Below are positions 1-12,600 of a stretch of DNA of 64,000 nt, piece by piece. This stretch comes from Tricholoma matsutake (lineage: Eukaryota; Basidiomycota; Agaricomycetes; Agaricales; Tricholomataceae): positions 13,020,001 to 13,084,000 of the forward strand of contig AP026540.1 in the NCBI GenBank assembly GCA_026075535.2. The letters are read 5' to 3'. The translations under genes were made by a program, and so were the position numbers. The stretch's first letter is position 1. Each line of letters begins with the position of its first letter. Below the pieces are notes generated by a model. That model had not been told where the DNA came from, made no database searches, and was given only the letters and a program-made list of their open reading frames with translations.

Positions 1-2949
1 CTGCGATCGGAGATAACGGTATCGGGTAACCCATGTAACCACCATACCTAATTTAGATAGAGGCACGCCAAGCCCAATGATGAGGTTTCTGTAGTAGTAG
101 GAATAATATGGACCTCCTTTGTAAAGTGGTCGCATACTATGAATATTGCATCATACCCTTGAGCCTCAGGTAATCCAGTAATAAAATCCACAGATATATC
201 TTGCCACGGCGCTTTAGGTATAGGGTTCAGCATTAATTTTCCTGCAGGTTTCTCTGGAAATTTCTTCCCCCTCATGCATGTATCACATCCATCCACATAC
301 CCCAACACATACTTTGAAATTCTGGGCCACCAATAATTTCTCATTACTAATTCCAACATCTTCCATCTTCCTGGGTGTCCGGCAATTGGCGTATTGTGAT
401 GTAACCGGACAATCTCCCTTCGCAAATCCTGATCCTTCAGTACATACACTTTTCCTTGAAACAACACCAACCCTTGTTCCTCAGCCCATTCATCTCCTTT
501 AATATTACCTTTCTTGTCTCCCTTCAGAGCTTTCACGGCTTCCACTACTTCATCGTCCATTTCTGAACATTGTCTAATTTTAGACAACATCTCTGTTTCC
601 GAGCTATCTATTAATAGATGCCCTTGACGCATAGCACAAATGCAAAAGTATTTGGGTTTGAGTAAGGTAACATTTTTATTGTCCTCCTCCACCCCCCTTT
701 TATGATCAACACATCTGGATAATGCATCTGCTTTCCTCATTAAGCTTCCTGCTTTGTGGACCAAGTGAAAATTGAAACGTGATAGGAATAGTGCCCAACA
801 TGCTTGCCAGCGATTAAGCTTTTTAGTGGACATGAAGTATTGCAGATTTTGATGATCCATCCAGATCTCAATCTGATGCGTGCATCCCTCCAAATAATGC
901 CTCCACGCCTCCAATGCTCGTATTATCCCCAACATCTCTTTGTCATGCACATCATAATTCCTCTCCACATCATTCAACCCTTTTGACAAGTATGCACAAG
1001 GATGCCATTTGTCATCTTCACACAGCATTGATAATACTGCTCCAGTAGCAAAATTGGATGCATCGGATTCCACTCACAAAGGGCATGTGAAATCTACTGG
1101 GGCTAATATTGGTCCCTCTACAAACTTCCTCTTCAACTCCACAAACGCTGTCTGCTGCTGCTCTCCCCACCTCCATATTACTCCCTTTCGCATAAGGTTA
1201 TGTAAGGGTGCAGCAATTTTAGAAAAATTGTGCACAAAGCAACGATAATAATTTGTGAGTCCCAAGAAGGCTTGAACCTCCTTGACACGGGTGGGCGCAG
1301 GCCAATCTGTGATTGCCTGTACCTTGATAGGATCCATTTTGATCCCATCAGGGCTGATCAATAATCATAGGAACTCAATCTCGCTTGCCCCAAACACACA
1401 CTTCTCTGGTTTCAAAAATAGATCATTCTCCGCCAACCTCCATAACACCTCCTGTACTATCACCTCATGATTTTCTTCATCCTCTGTGAATATCAGAATG
1501 TTGTCAATAAATATTATTACCACGCCTTTGTCTATTATGTCCTTGGAAATGTTGTTCATCATATTTTGAAAGGTCGGGGGACTATTAGTCATCCCAAAAA
1601 ACATGACAAGCGGCTCGAAGGATCCTCGACGTGTGGCAAATGCAGCCTTCCACTCATCTCCCCTCTTTATTCATACATTGTTGTATCCCCATCATAAATC
1701 CAATTTTGTAAAGACCTTGGCTTTTCCCACCTTGTCAATTATTTCTGAGATCAACAGCAGGGGGTATGCATTCTTCACTGTCCACTCATTCAGATACCTA
1801 TAATCTGTACACATCCTCTTCCTTTGGTCTTCCTTTGGCACGAAGAATATTGGTGACATCTGTGGTGATTTTGAAGGTTGTATATATCCTTTGCGCAATT
1901 GCTCCTTCAGGAACGCATCCACTTCTTCTTGTTCCATCGGAGATAACGGATATACCTTCGACTTCTTCAGCACAAACCCTGGCTTCATCTCAATTGCATG
2001 ATCCCATGGCTTCCGCACTGGCATTCGCTCAGACTCCTTCTTCTGGAACACTGACAGATGTTCATGATACACTTTTGGCACCCATTCCTCCACTGGCTTC
2101 TCCACCTTCATGATATTCTTGTCCCATGACTGTCCTCCATGGATTGTTCTAAAGGTTTGCTTCTGCTCTTCTTTCTCAATCATGATCAGAACTTCCTCAT
2201 TTGGCATTTTCTCATCCTCCACTTCCTCCATTGTAACAGAATACTTTCTTGGATGTTCTTTCTCTTTCTTTTTCCTTTTTTCCTTCTTCATCTTCCTCCC
2301 ATACACATTACATTCCTTAGGACAACAAGTCATTTGTACTTTCCCAGTTTTCCAATCAATTTCAGGATTATGCTTCCGTAACCATGGACATCCTATTATT
2401 AGATTGGTTTTCCCAAGATCGCACACTTCAAATACGGCTCACTCCTGATGCTTCTGATACTTTAGTACCATAGTCACCTCCTCCTTGATAGTTCCTCCAC
2501 GATTGACTATTCCGTCAATATTGTACACCATTATAGGTTGCACCAGCTTGTGTGTGTTAATACCATTTCCGGTAATTAAGGATCAATTAATAAATAATCC
2601 TGTAGCACCACTATCAAGCAATGCTTCCACATCAATAGCTGCATGCATGTCCACTGTCTTCAATCCCACAGGCAAGGTAATTTCGGGTTCTATTCGCACA
2701 GAGCAATAAAGAATTTAGGGGTTTTCGGAAATAGTGCTCAGCAATTTTCTTGGTCACATGATTCATAACAGTTGTACTCCTCCTCGATTTCCTTTTCTGA
2801 TTTACTCTGGGTTTCCTCAGATACTAATACATTGTAACAATTCTGGGTCACCAATGGGGAAACCTTCACTGGGACTCTTCCACAAAATTCTTCTGCCTGC
2901 CTTCCTCTGGCTTCACTTCCTCAATTCTAGCTTCCCTAATCTTCCTTTT
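1..2949 (-). pseudogene. gypsy-1 Pol: protease, RT, RNase H, partial integrase (degenerate)
   Basis: Minus-strand domains in order are: an aspartic protease region at about 2640-2300; RT from about 2050 to 1365, including the LDL-x-WGYNN motif; RNase H at about 1090-720 with the ESDAS motif; the integrase H-H-C-C finger at about 430-270; and the integrase core start with a P-W-x-D-I-S-V-D-F-I motif and a T-V-I-S-D-R motif at the edge. In-frame TGA codons occur at 2439-2441, 1692-1694, 1365-1367 and 1074-1076, and a TAG occurs near 45. The polymerase Y/F-x-D-D site reads F-I-D-N, so the second catalytic Asp is lost by a G to A change at a CpG. Not functional. Confidence 0.85.
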
Positions 2950-3963
2950 CTGCCTACAATTCCTTGCGATGTGTCCTAACTGCCCACAGTTAAAACATTT
3001 AAGTGGGGCTCATCTCCCTGCTTGATCAACCTCCATTGCCTCTGCTGGTGCTGCTGACTCTGTAACTATAGGTGTCACTGCCATGGTCAGTGGCTGTGCC
3101 CTTGGAGCTTGTGCCTGAGGCACCTTTCCTTTCTCGGACTTTCCTCCAGATGACTTTCCAAATTTACTACTTCCGTACATCAACTTTGACTCCGCCTGTT
3201 CCTGCCAATATTGCCGGTCAAGGCGCATTGCCCAATTATACCACTCATCCAACTTCTCTGGCATAGAAGGTAGTCGGTAGATAGATTTGAACAAAGAGGG
3301 ATTTAATCCTGCTTTCAAAAACTCTACCAACGTGGCTTCTCCCATGTCTGTTTGCAAAGCTTCTGCTTTGAACTGCAAAATAAATTCATCTGCCATCAGG
3401 GAACCTTGGCGCATGGTCTTTAATTTAGCATTGGCTGTTGCCTTTGGATTAGGGTCTCCAAACTGTGCCTCTAATCTCTCCAGAAATTCCTTGAAGGTTG
3501 CAAATGATTTGTTTCCTGCAGCAATTTGATTAATAGCCTCGTTTCTCCAGAACTGTGCTTTCCCCCCCTGAATGTATGAGAGAGCAAACATAATCCTAGA
3601 CTTGGCTGTACAAAACTCTGGCTTCCTCCCATGGATGTACAGTACTATAGAGCTGATGAAGGATTTTGTATTCTCCATGGTACCATCAAAGATTTGCGGG
3701 GGTGCGTACTTAGGTAAGTGTGCTTTTCCATTTCCAGATTTCTCTGCTGTCTCATCCTCCTGCAATATCCACTCCACCATCTCCTCCATCTCATCATCTC
3801 TTTCTCCTATTGTCTCTGGCTGTACTTCCGCTTGTCTGGGCTGTGATGCTGCCAATACTGACACTAATTGCAACATTTGCACTGTGAGTGCATCAATTTT
3901 CACCTCTAGTGCTGGTATGGGAACAAGATTAGGACCGGGATTAGAAGTTGAAGGTTCGGACAT
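2950..3963 (-). pseudogene. gypsy-1 Gag, interrupted by TGA before the zinc knuckle
   Basis: The reading frame opens at 3963 and runs about 317 codons to a TGA at 3010-3012. Beyond the TGA the same frame continues into a CCHC zinc knuckle (C-x2-C-x4-H-x4-C, 2956-2997). The TGA therefore splits Gag from its nucleic-acid-binding knuckle, and an Arg codon (CGA) fits the position. The middle part has the retrotransposon Gag pattern of a basic helical region with F-x2-F-L-x2-L-E-x2-F followed by an M-R-Q-G type motif. In an active element Gag would form the particle that packages element RNA. Confidence 0.8.
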
Positions 3964-4577
3964 AATTGTAGAATCTGTGATGAATCACTTCTTCGACAAA
4001 TTCAAAATTTTTTCTTCGAGACCTCTCCAAATGTTTACAGGTCACATGATGGTTCATCAATCATTCGTCAATCGTTCGTCATTTGTCAGGCGCCTATTTT
4101 GACACTTCAGATCAATAACCCTTCCAACAGTGCCTGATCTTGGAGATAACACTGAATTCAGCTTGTAACTAGAATAGTCGTCCGAATGGAGTGATGTAAA
4201 TCATAACTAAACCAGATCCAATTGGTTGTCTGGTTGCAGCTGTCCTAATGACGAGTGCTGCCTCTCGATCACTGGCAGTCGCAATGTAAGGCGAGGCCTG
4301 GCATCGGCTTACAAAAGAAAAGGTAGATTACATATATACAAGTACTTCCAGCTCGTGCCAAAAGGGTGAGTAATCGGATGTGGCGCGGTGAAACAATGAT
4401 GTATGCGCAAGTAAGAGAAGGCACACTGATATGGGAAGTTGTGTTCTTCTGTTAGGGCGACACCCACTATCTGCTAGCTAAGACCGTGCGGGTTCTCTCT
4501 ACAAGAAGGGGGCGGGATCCGCGCTCATGATGGGGGAACTGATGGTTTTGATGCAAGGGGTTATTAATAGGTGAGTT

Positions 4578-4851
4578 TGTTGAGATAGGCCTTTCACACC
4601 AAAAATGTAGGTGGAATACCTAAGAGAACACAACTGGGGTCCCCTAGGCATATATTTAGGGTTTATATACTATGTTACACATATTGTACATTGTTGTTAC
4701 CGACGCACTCGTACATGTGCATACATTTTGATGCATGTGAAATAAAATTCTCACGCTATCAAAGTGTAGCATAATTTGGCATCATGTAGCATAATTCGAC
4801 ATAATAAAATAAAAATGAAATTTTATTAGGTAATGGGGTGGTTTCCTAACA
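4578..4851 (-). repeat. Probable 5' LTR of gypsy-1 (274 bp)
   Basis: On the minus strand it begins TGTTAGGAAACC and ends CTATCTCAACA, so it has TGTT...AACA inverted ends. A TATATAAA box lies at 4662-4669 (reverse strand). It sits 614 bp upstream of the Gag start and its outer edge coincides with the point where copia coding sequence begins. I cannot see the partner LTR, which is outside the window, and no clear tRNA-type primer site follows it, so the call rests on ends, TATA and position. Confidence 0.5.
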
Positions 4852-6709
4852 GGGACAAGCTGTACCTGACTGCATCGCACCTTCACATCAAAACTACCAC
4901 ACGTTCATTGCAAGGTTCTACACCTTGGGAGATGTGGCATGAGCAAAAACCAGACTACTCCTATATGTGAGAGATTGGGTGCAAGGCATTCATCTTCATT
5001 CAATAATCCCAAGATCTACAAATGGTCAATCGAATGTGTCCTCATTGGCTACGAACCAAAATCCAAAGCATATTGTTGCTATCATCGTGGGACTGGAAAG
5101 ATCTACAGCTCATACCATGTCAGGTTTATTGAGAGTCATGACAGTCCTGCACCTGTACCATCTGCAGCTCCAAATCCTTCCCCAGACTATACTATGTCTG
5201 AACCATTCCAGGGTGACAATGATCCCTCTAATACCTTCACTCCAGTCGATTTTGATCATGATGATGATAATGATGTACAGGAGATGACACCTGCCATTGA
5301 ACGACCCTTAGAAGAAACCCCTACCGCATATGCACCCGATGTTCCACTGGAAAATGTCAACCCTCGCAGATCCTTGAGAATGCCAATACCCACAGCCAAA
5401 CACCCAAGCAGTAGACCACTTACTAACCAGACTTGATAATGTGATATGTGACTCCAAGGACTCAGCAGAACACATTAAAACACAGCGTGTGGAACAGAAG
5501 AAAATCCTAGAGGGACTGCATAGCATTGTTGCTTCCAGATCACCCACCAATCATGATCGACTCGAGATTCTTTGGGAATCATTTGACAACCTCGCACTTG
5601 GGGGCGAGGCACATCAATTATATGCCCTGATCTCAGAGATGTCAGAGATAGATCTGGAATCACTTCAATTTGAAGATGACCCACGTACTTGGGATGAAGC
5701 ACAGAACTCGATCAACGCCAAGTGTTGGGAGGAGGGTTATTGTGATGAACTCAAGTCATTGCAAGATATGAATGTATATAAACTCATCCCATGTGACTCA
5801 GTACCATCTGGGCTCCGCATACATAAAGGTCGACCAGTATTTCACATCAAGTGGAATGAGAATGGAACTCCAGTTCGTTGGAAGGTACAACTTGTCTTTA
5901 AAGGTTTCAAACAGATTTTTGGCAAGGATCACACGAAGACCACCTCACCTACCGCGCGCATGGAATCTTGGTGAATTCTCTTACATATTGCTGCCTCACT
6001 CAGTTGGGATGCACAACAAATTGATGTCAAGACTGCTTTCCTCTATGGACTTTTACCAGCCAACGAAATTCAGTATATGGAACAACTGGCAGGTTTTGAG
6101 GAGTTAGGAAAGGAGGATTGGGTGTGGGAGTTACAATGAGGACTTTACAGTATGAAGCAGAGCAGACACATCTGGAACCAAACACTAACTGCACAGATGA
6201 TAACCTGGGGTTTTACCAGACTTTTGTGCAAATCCTGTGTTTATTATCAGAAGACTGATTCTGGCACCATTATAGCAGCTGTACATGTTGACGACTACTT
6301 ATCAATTGCCAGTCAGAAAGAAGAGAATGAGCACTTCAAGGATCAGATGTGGGAGGTTTGGACAATTTTGGAGCTTGGGACAGCACATTTTGTAGTAGGC
6401 ATTGCCATTTCCTGGGATCAGGAGTGCAGGACGGTTGCATTATTGCAGGCAGTGCTGATTGACAAAATTGTTTCTCAATTTGGTCAGACTGATGCCAACC
6501 CCTTATCCACACCGATGGAACCAGGTCAGAAGTTGCATTGCATTGAGCGCACCACTTTCTCTCCACAGGAGCAGACAAAACTAGCCATGCTACCCTATCA
6601 CTCGTTGGTTGGCTGTTTATTGTACCTTGCAATCTCAACTCACCCTGATATCTCATTTGCAGTTCAACAACTTCCCAATTCCTTGACTCATACTCTTTCG
6701 AGCATTGGC
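4852..6709 (+). pseudogene. copia Pol fragment: integrase C-terminus and reverse transcriptase
   Basis: The segment opens with the integrase tail: T-P-W-E-M-W-H-E-x-K-P near 4915, then the S-I-E-C-V-L-I-G-Y motif and the V-R-F-x-E end at about 5030-5150. An acidic linker follows, then RT beginning W-N-E-N-G-x-P-V-R-W-K at about 5850. The I-D-V-K-T-A-F-L-Y-G motif is at about 6020, and the polymerase motif V-H-V-D-D-Y is near 6285. The frame is broken by TGA codons (for example 5972-5974 and 6137-6139, both where Arg is expected) and by at least two frameshifts. It ends at the 8-bp duplication made by the KDZ insertion. Confidence 0.85.
6702..6709. repeat. 8-bp target site duplication of the KDZ element, left copy (GCATTGGC)
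   Basis: GCATTGGC here is identical to 21967-21974 on the other side of the KDZ element. Removing the element and one copy restores the copia reading frame, which independently fixes the insertion point. Confidence 0.88.
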
Positions 6710-6931
6710 ACACTGTTCAGTAAAAAACAACAGTATATCTGTTCAGCAGATTTCTGCAAAATGATGATAGATCCGTCAGTAGCGGATTGGGCCCACATCA
6801 GGAAAGACTTGTGTGGGCCCAGGGTGTGATGCATCCGTGTGGGCCCAGTATACAGCTTCACTGAAGAATTCTCGGCGGCAGCAACATCTGAATCACGGCG
6901 CCGGCTAGCACGGTCATCATTTTACTACATG
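6710..6931. repeat. Left terminal inverted repeat of the KDZ element
   Basis: Matches the reverse complement of 21711-21966. Shared runs include TTCAGTA near the tip, CAGCAGATTTCTGC at about 6738-6751 and the block around the TGGGCCCA palindromes at 6788, 6814 and 6840. The last matching block is the ATTTTACTACATG at the inner end. Differences are mostly transitions plus a small indel. Confidence 0.85.
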
Positions 6932-6935
6932 TTAC

Positions 6936-7430
6936 CACATATACATGGGCCCATGCAATGCGTGTGATACTGCACAATCGTATTGGCCCACCACTGGTTT
7001 TCTTATAGACATTGGCCTATACGGACATATCGTTGGTGCTGGTTGCCAGTGCCGATGATCATTGTAGGTTTGGTAGGAAAAAGTGCAGCAGCAGGTCAGC
7101 AGGTATTGGCGGTTGGATGCATATGGCGTCGGGTCACAGCAGATACGGTTGGATGCATGTGGCGCCGGGACATGCCACACTAGCCGATTGTTTTAGACAC
7201 CGATGTGATGTCCTGCTATAGATTATGGTTAGATATAAACAAATTTTACTGACTTGACAGAGGGTGTAGTTAAGAGTTTGAACTGCTTACCACATATACA
7301 TGGGCCCATGCAATGATTCCATTTGACAGGGAATGATCATATTGGCCCACCACTGGTTTTCCTATAGACATCGGCCCATATGGACTTATCATTGGTGCTT
7401 GCTCCCAGCACCAATGATAATTTTGTCCAT
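6936..7430. repeat. Subterminal direct repeat pair in the KDZ element
   Basis: A block of about 140 bp starting with the CATATACATGGGCCCATG motif at about 6936 recurs at about 7290. Both copies share the ATTGGCCCACCACTGGTTTT motif and the ATCATTGGTGCT-like ending. Each copy carries a TGGGCCCA palindrome (6946-6953 and 7301-7308). Such subterminal repeats are often transposase binding sites in other DNA transposons; that role is only inferred here. Confidence 0.7.
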
Positions 7431-7488
7431 TGACCATTGATTACTTAATCGTCCAAACATTCTGTATCTACAACTGCATTGAAGTTAT

Positions 7489-8520
7489 GATATCCCGCTA
7501 TACAAACCTCGAATCTGTGCCTCGCTGGCCATATAAACCTGACCCTGTTACTGCTGGCGAATTCGCTACTGCATTGAATCAAATAGAAGTCAAGCATCAG
7601 AGGAACGCCGATTTCCTAGAGAACCCTCACCCTACAGTCAAACCTACTGAGTTCCATGAGCAGGTCATCGCTGCTCAACAGGTAGCTCATGATCTCAGCA
7701 TTCGAGAGAGTACTACGGGACTACTACCAGCATGGAATGATCTAGCACATGGGCAGGAAGTGCTGTTGTATGGAACATCACGTCTCCATGCTGCAATCAC
7801 TGCATGGATCCTTGCGGTAGATAACGATGAAGACTACAAAGAGTCACGGTTGGGGTGGGTCTCTAGCCTATTTTTCGAGACTGTAAGTGAACATATTGTG
7901 CTTGCCAATTATCTGATCACCAATACCAACTTAGAAGGAATTCTTGATGGCCACCAGAATTTATGCCTCTATGGGTGGCAGTGCTCCATACACTCCCCCG
8001 CTCATCATGGAAACCATAAAGATGGTACAGGATGGGACTTTGGGGTGCTCAGAACGCAATGATCCTGAGGGCAAAGATTTTCTGGAACTAGAATACATTC
8101 CAGCAATACAAAGGTACTTGAAGGTTGATGCTGATGACCCCACCCATATTGTCAATAGCTATATCAATTCTTGGTGGAGTAAACAGAACGATCCAGAGAA
8201 CTACGACTCATACCCATTCACTCCACACGACTTCCTGGTGGTTCATCGGCCACAGGTGAGTAACATGTTGTTGTCCTTTAATTTATCTTAAGTTTCATCA
8301 GATCCAGTTCACCTGGCAAGACCTATGGCCGGTCCCATATGCTGCCAGTGACCTGGCCAAAATACAATTAATGATGAAGATCTTCAATGACCTGCATTTG
8401 ACATGGAAAAGGATGACTGAGATGGTCCAAGAAAATGATGCCCAACTTCAGAAGGACAGGAAATTGTTGGCTTACTGGGAGGATGTGCAGAATCAGGTTA
8501 GGGAGCACCTTGACACTTAA
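7489..8520 (+). pseudogene. KDZ-borne hypothetical gene A (two exons, one frameshift)
   Basis: I do not recognise the family. The frame from the ATG at 7489 gives an acidic, mostly helical protein with no membrane segment. Near 7945 the coding frame shifts by one base and continues to 8255. A GTGAGT...CAG intron at 8256-8301 (46 bp) joins in phase to a last exon of about 72 codons that ends with TAA at 8518-8520. The clean in-phase intron shows this was a real gene. The frameshift near 7945 has no convincing intron to explain it, so the copy is probably broken. The last ~90 bp of the coding region (from 8433) are duplicated inverted at about 18675-18763. Confidence 0.6.
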
Positions 8521-9446
8521 CAAGTTGTCTATGTAGGAAAAGATAAACATTGTAGTGACTGGTGCCAGTAGTGATAAAGTCACTTGTGGCGATAAGCATC
8601 CAAGGTCAAGAGCTAAGTGAATGACTGGCGCCGGTTATTGTAGAACCCCATGAGCTATGAAAATGTGTATGGGCCCATCCTAAAATAATACAGGGAAATG
8701 GGCCCATATGAATGATATGCTCAATGGAATGATCGGGTGGGCCCATGACAGTAAAAGGAAAACAGTATGGGCCCACACGACTATAGCGTACAGGACTTGA
8801 ATTACTGCTGTTATTACAAATCATAAAGAATATATCCTAAAACAGTACATTGTAGTGACCGGCACCAGTAGGGATATACACAGGCACGTAACAGAAGGGA
8901 ACAATCATTAGTCGAAGACAGTAGTAATGTGCAATGAGAGTAGACATAGATTAATCCTGACACTGGCTGGAAAGCAACTGTCACTTGTGTGGCAGTCAGC
9001 TATTTCCGAACTGTATCTCTCAGCACCGGAAAAGGTAAAGGCGGCACTGGTCATCCACATAGCTCTTAAAAGACTTGTATACTAATTGCGGCCACTCTGC
9101 ACTACAATATGGATAACAAATGCAGGAATGGTGACATGCTGTATGCTGTAGGAATGTGGGAGGATAAGGATATATGCAAAATCAGTACATTGCAGTGACG
9201 GCGCCGGTAGTGATAAAGTCACTGGTGGTGATAAGCATCCAAGTCAAGAGCGAAGCGAATGACCAGTGCAGAATATATGCTAAAACAGTACATTGGAGTG
9301 ACAGGCGCCCGAGAAGACAACATTGTGCCAATCATTCCCATAGCTCTTAGACTTGTACACTAATCGCCGCCGGTGGTCACTGATAATGAAAAGCAATGAC
9401 ATGCTGTAAAAGTAAGAAACTATTGACCAATGGGTATCACAAACAC
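8433..9446. repeat. Inner inverted repeat of the KDZ element, left arm (~1.0 kb)
   Basis: Colinear with the reverse complement of 17744-18763, from AGAAAATGATGCCCAAC at the outer edge to TGGGTATCACAAACAC at the inner edge. The arm is dense in palindromes of the types TGGGCCCA (8670, 8699, 8738, 8768) and GGCGCC/GGCACC. The outer end lies inside the last exon of gene A. Confidence 0.85.
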
Positions 9447-9661
9447 TGCTGGTGTAATTTTACATTGGAAACATCGACAGTAGCTTTGTGAGTATGACCT
9501 AGGTAACATGTTAGTATGCTGTGTAGAACAGTCCCATAGTAACCTCTACATGGTACCATTGTCATTTACATCGCCATGTTGCCATGTTTCCTCGCTGCCT
9601 ACAGTGCCTATATAATCCTGGAGATGCTTGTTCATAATTTTACATCGCTCTACAAACCATC

Positions 9662-12600
9662 ATGCCTAGAGGACACACTCGCACCATCATTGGAAGAATC
9701 ACCCAGATGACTGTCGTTTGCTCCCAGACATCGCAGGGACCCAGGGATTGCCTTGTACCAGTTCGGCAAAGTCCTCAGTCAACTCCAAGGCATAAGAAGG
9801 CCAAGATAAGTGCACCAGTGTCAGGATCGGCAACCACATCCATCACCAATATAACATCTCTGATGTCTGATGAACCAATTGAGCATCACGCTCTAAATTT
9901 CATTGCAGATCTTGATCCCCCCTCTTCAAAGGTGACTTATTATGGCTACCACATTTACTATGCTAATATTACCCTCAGACACCTCAAGATTACATCGAAG
10001 AATGGTTGCCTAAAAAGGCCATGTATTTGGAAGCACTACTATCCAATGAAGTACCCAATTGCATGAAATGCAATTTGTGTGGGGATGATGCTGCTACCTG
10101 GCGATGCCGAGACTGTCTTTTTAATCCCATGTTCTGTACTGACTGCTGCCATGATAACCATGCTTCTAACCCATTTCACTGCATCAACCACTGGACAGGT
10201 TCCTATTTTGAACCAGCTTGGTTGTTCCAAGTTGGGTTAGTTTTACATCTCGGTCACAATGGTGCATCCTGCCCAAGTTACTTTCACCCATCGGCGCCAG
10301 ATGTGGTTGGACAAGAGGCCGACAATTATGAAGATGACTTGGATGATGCAACAGAAGGTGATGGAACCAACAACATCATCAAGGAGATGAAAAGGTTTAC
10401 CAGTGTTTATGACCTTGGTCCCACAACTTTCCCAACACCAATGGATTGTCACAAATTGACAGTAATTGATGTTTCCAGTGTACATCGTATGTGGGTCAAG
10501 TGGTGTAATTGCCCTAATTCCTGTCAAGAGCAGGAAAATCACTTGTTGCAATCAGGGCTTTTCCCAGTCAGCTACAAAAATATCAAGACCACATTCACAT
10601 TTAAAGTCCTCGATGATGCGCAATTGTCCAATCTGGAATGTAAATCTTCAGCCTATCAATACTACCAGAAGCTCAGGTGCATGACTTCACCCTTATTTCC
10701 TAGTGCCATGGAGGTATGATTGATATACTACAGTTGTCAATATCTCTGACATCGGTACTTGAGGATCGATACAGGGAGCTTCTCAGGGCAAGCCGGCTAT
10801 GGTGAATGTTGAAACATTTGAAGTGGAGAGGCCACTGGGGAGAATCACAGTCGTGGCTCATCGGTGGCTGCAATGCATGGTGCGACTGACATCCCAACAT
10901 TCTGTGCTGCATGTCCTCAGCCTGGTGTCAATCTGCTGGAAAATTGGACTGAGGATCCTGACCAGTAAGTCAAATCGCATGAATTGGAATGTATTTAATG
11001 TAATCTTACCTCAGAATGGCATACACTCGGACTTTTGTCATGGATGGAAACTTCACCGCTGTTCATCAGAAGCGCGAAAATGCTCATCGTGATATTAAGC
11101 TCAGTCATGGTGATTTTTTCATGACTGAGCTGAATCGCTACAGAGCACACCTCGCCGTTGCTAAGGAAGTCACAGAGGTAAGATATTTGAAAGACTTTCA
11201 GTGTATTTACTAACTCCAAATCAGAAACTGACCTGCAATGAGCATCATGCTGTAAATGACTGCTTCATCAAATACAAGGGTCTTGATGTAACCAGTGTTG
11301 GTGCAACTGCTTGTGGCTGTCATGGTTGCTTCTGCCCCAGTGCAGTGGTTGACTTCCAAAAAGGGGAACGGTGAGATATCTTCACATTTTGAGAGACATT
11401 GTGTAATGTTTTCTAGACAAGCAAACATGGACTATTCTTTATCTGAAGCCTTGAAAAACACTAATATCACCAGACTCAAGAAAATCATTTTGATTTATGA
11501 TATAATGTGCCAGTATTGGAAGAGGCTCAGACTTCGGATGGAGGAGAGTCAGTATATCCAGCTACCACTCAGCATCACCATTCTGCATGGTATTGGTCTT
11601 TTCCATGTCGGTGGCCATGTCTGGCAATGTTTCTCACACTTTTCACCGAGTTTCATTCCTGGCACCGGACAAGTGGATGGAGAAATCCTTGAATCATTGT
11701 GGTCAGTGTTGAATGAAATCTCACCTAGTACCCAAAATGCTACCATTTCTGGATGGATTGAAACCTTGGATGATCATATGGGGGATTCCAACTTCAAAAA
11801 AATGCAGGACATAGGTGAATACATGTTTGTACCTTGTGCCAGATTGACTTGGAACCAGATGTAGTGGTTACCACTGCCCACCGATTCAGAGCCGCTGTGG
11901 CAGGTGAGGAGGAAAGTCGGGTGGACCTATTGCAGTACACGGCAAACTCAGACCCTGAGGAGATTGCAACCTGGAAAGAATTGGAAAAACACTCTCAGGC
12001 AACACATCTAACTGATCCAGAAGCAATGGACATCTATGATATAAACCCTGGTCAGGTAGTGGTCACACGAAGCGACCTTCAAATGAACCTTCTAGAGGAT
12101 GAAGATGAAACTGGTGATGGAAAGGGTGAAACCACCTGGGTTGCTCTTGGCCTCAAACTTGAGGAAGCCCAGTGCATATCCAGCCATTGCAAAATATTCC
12201 TATGCTAACTAGTATCAGACTGGCTCTTTGGACCTTTATACGTCAACAGTGTTTGGTGTTGTCCAAGGCCGATAAGCTGAAGATTGCAACAAAACGGCAA
12301 AACCTTGATACCAGAGTGGATTCCTTCATTGCTAAATCAGAACAATTTGTGAACAATGACACATTGGATACACTGCAAAAGCTTAATGACTCGCCACTGA
12401 GACCAGTACTCCCATCACAAGCTCCCGATTACAAGACTAACTCAGATGATGATGATCAAAGCAACCCATTTATTACAAGGCCCCCGGTAGCAGCAGTCCA
12501 TACTGCTGAAACACACCCATTACCTCTTCCCTCTACATTTGGCTTTCCACAAATTACTCAGCTTGGTTTGGATTCCCTCGCCGAGAAAGAGTTGAGATTG

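Larger units (their letters stand above)
1..4851 (-). mobile_element. Ty3/gypsy LTR retrotransposon (gypsy-1), 5' part, cut by window edge
   Basis: Read on the minus strand the order is LTR (4851-4578), leader, Gag with CCHC knuckle, protease region, reverse transcriptase, RNase H, integrase HHCC finger and the beginning of the integrase core. This is the Ty3/gypsy order. The rest of integrase and the 3' LTR lie beyond base 1. The high-coordinate end abuts copia integrase coding sequence directly at 4852, so gypsy-1 seems to have inserted into the copia element. The 5 bp at 4852-4856 (GGGAC) should reappear beyond its 3' LTR. The element is dead: several in-frame TGA codons and a mutated polymerase site. 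Confidence 0.85.

Noticed and set aside
8606..8824. Similar 72-codon ORFs at 8606-8824 (minus), 17502-17735 and 18366-18584 (plus) as a gene family
   Set aside because: They are copies of the KDZ inner-repeat module. Similarity is explained by the repeat, with TGGGCCCA palindromes throughout and no codon-level constraint seen.
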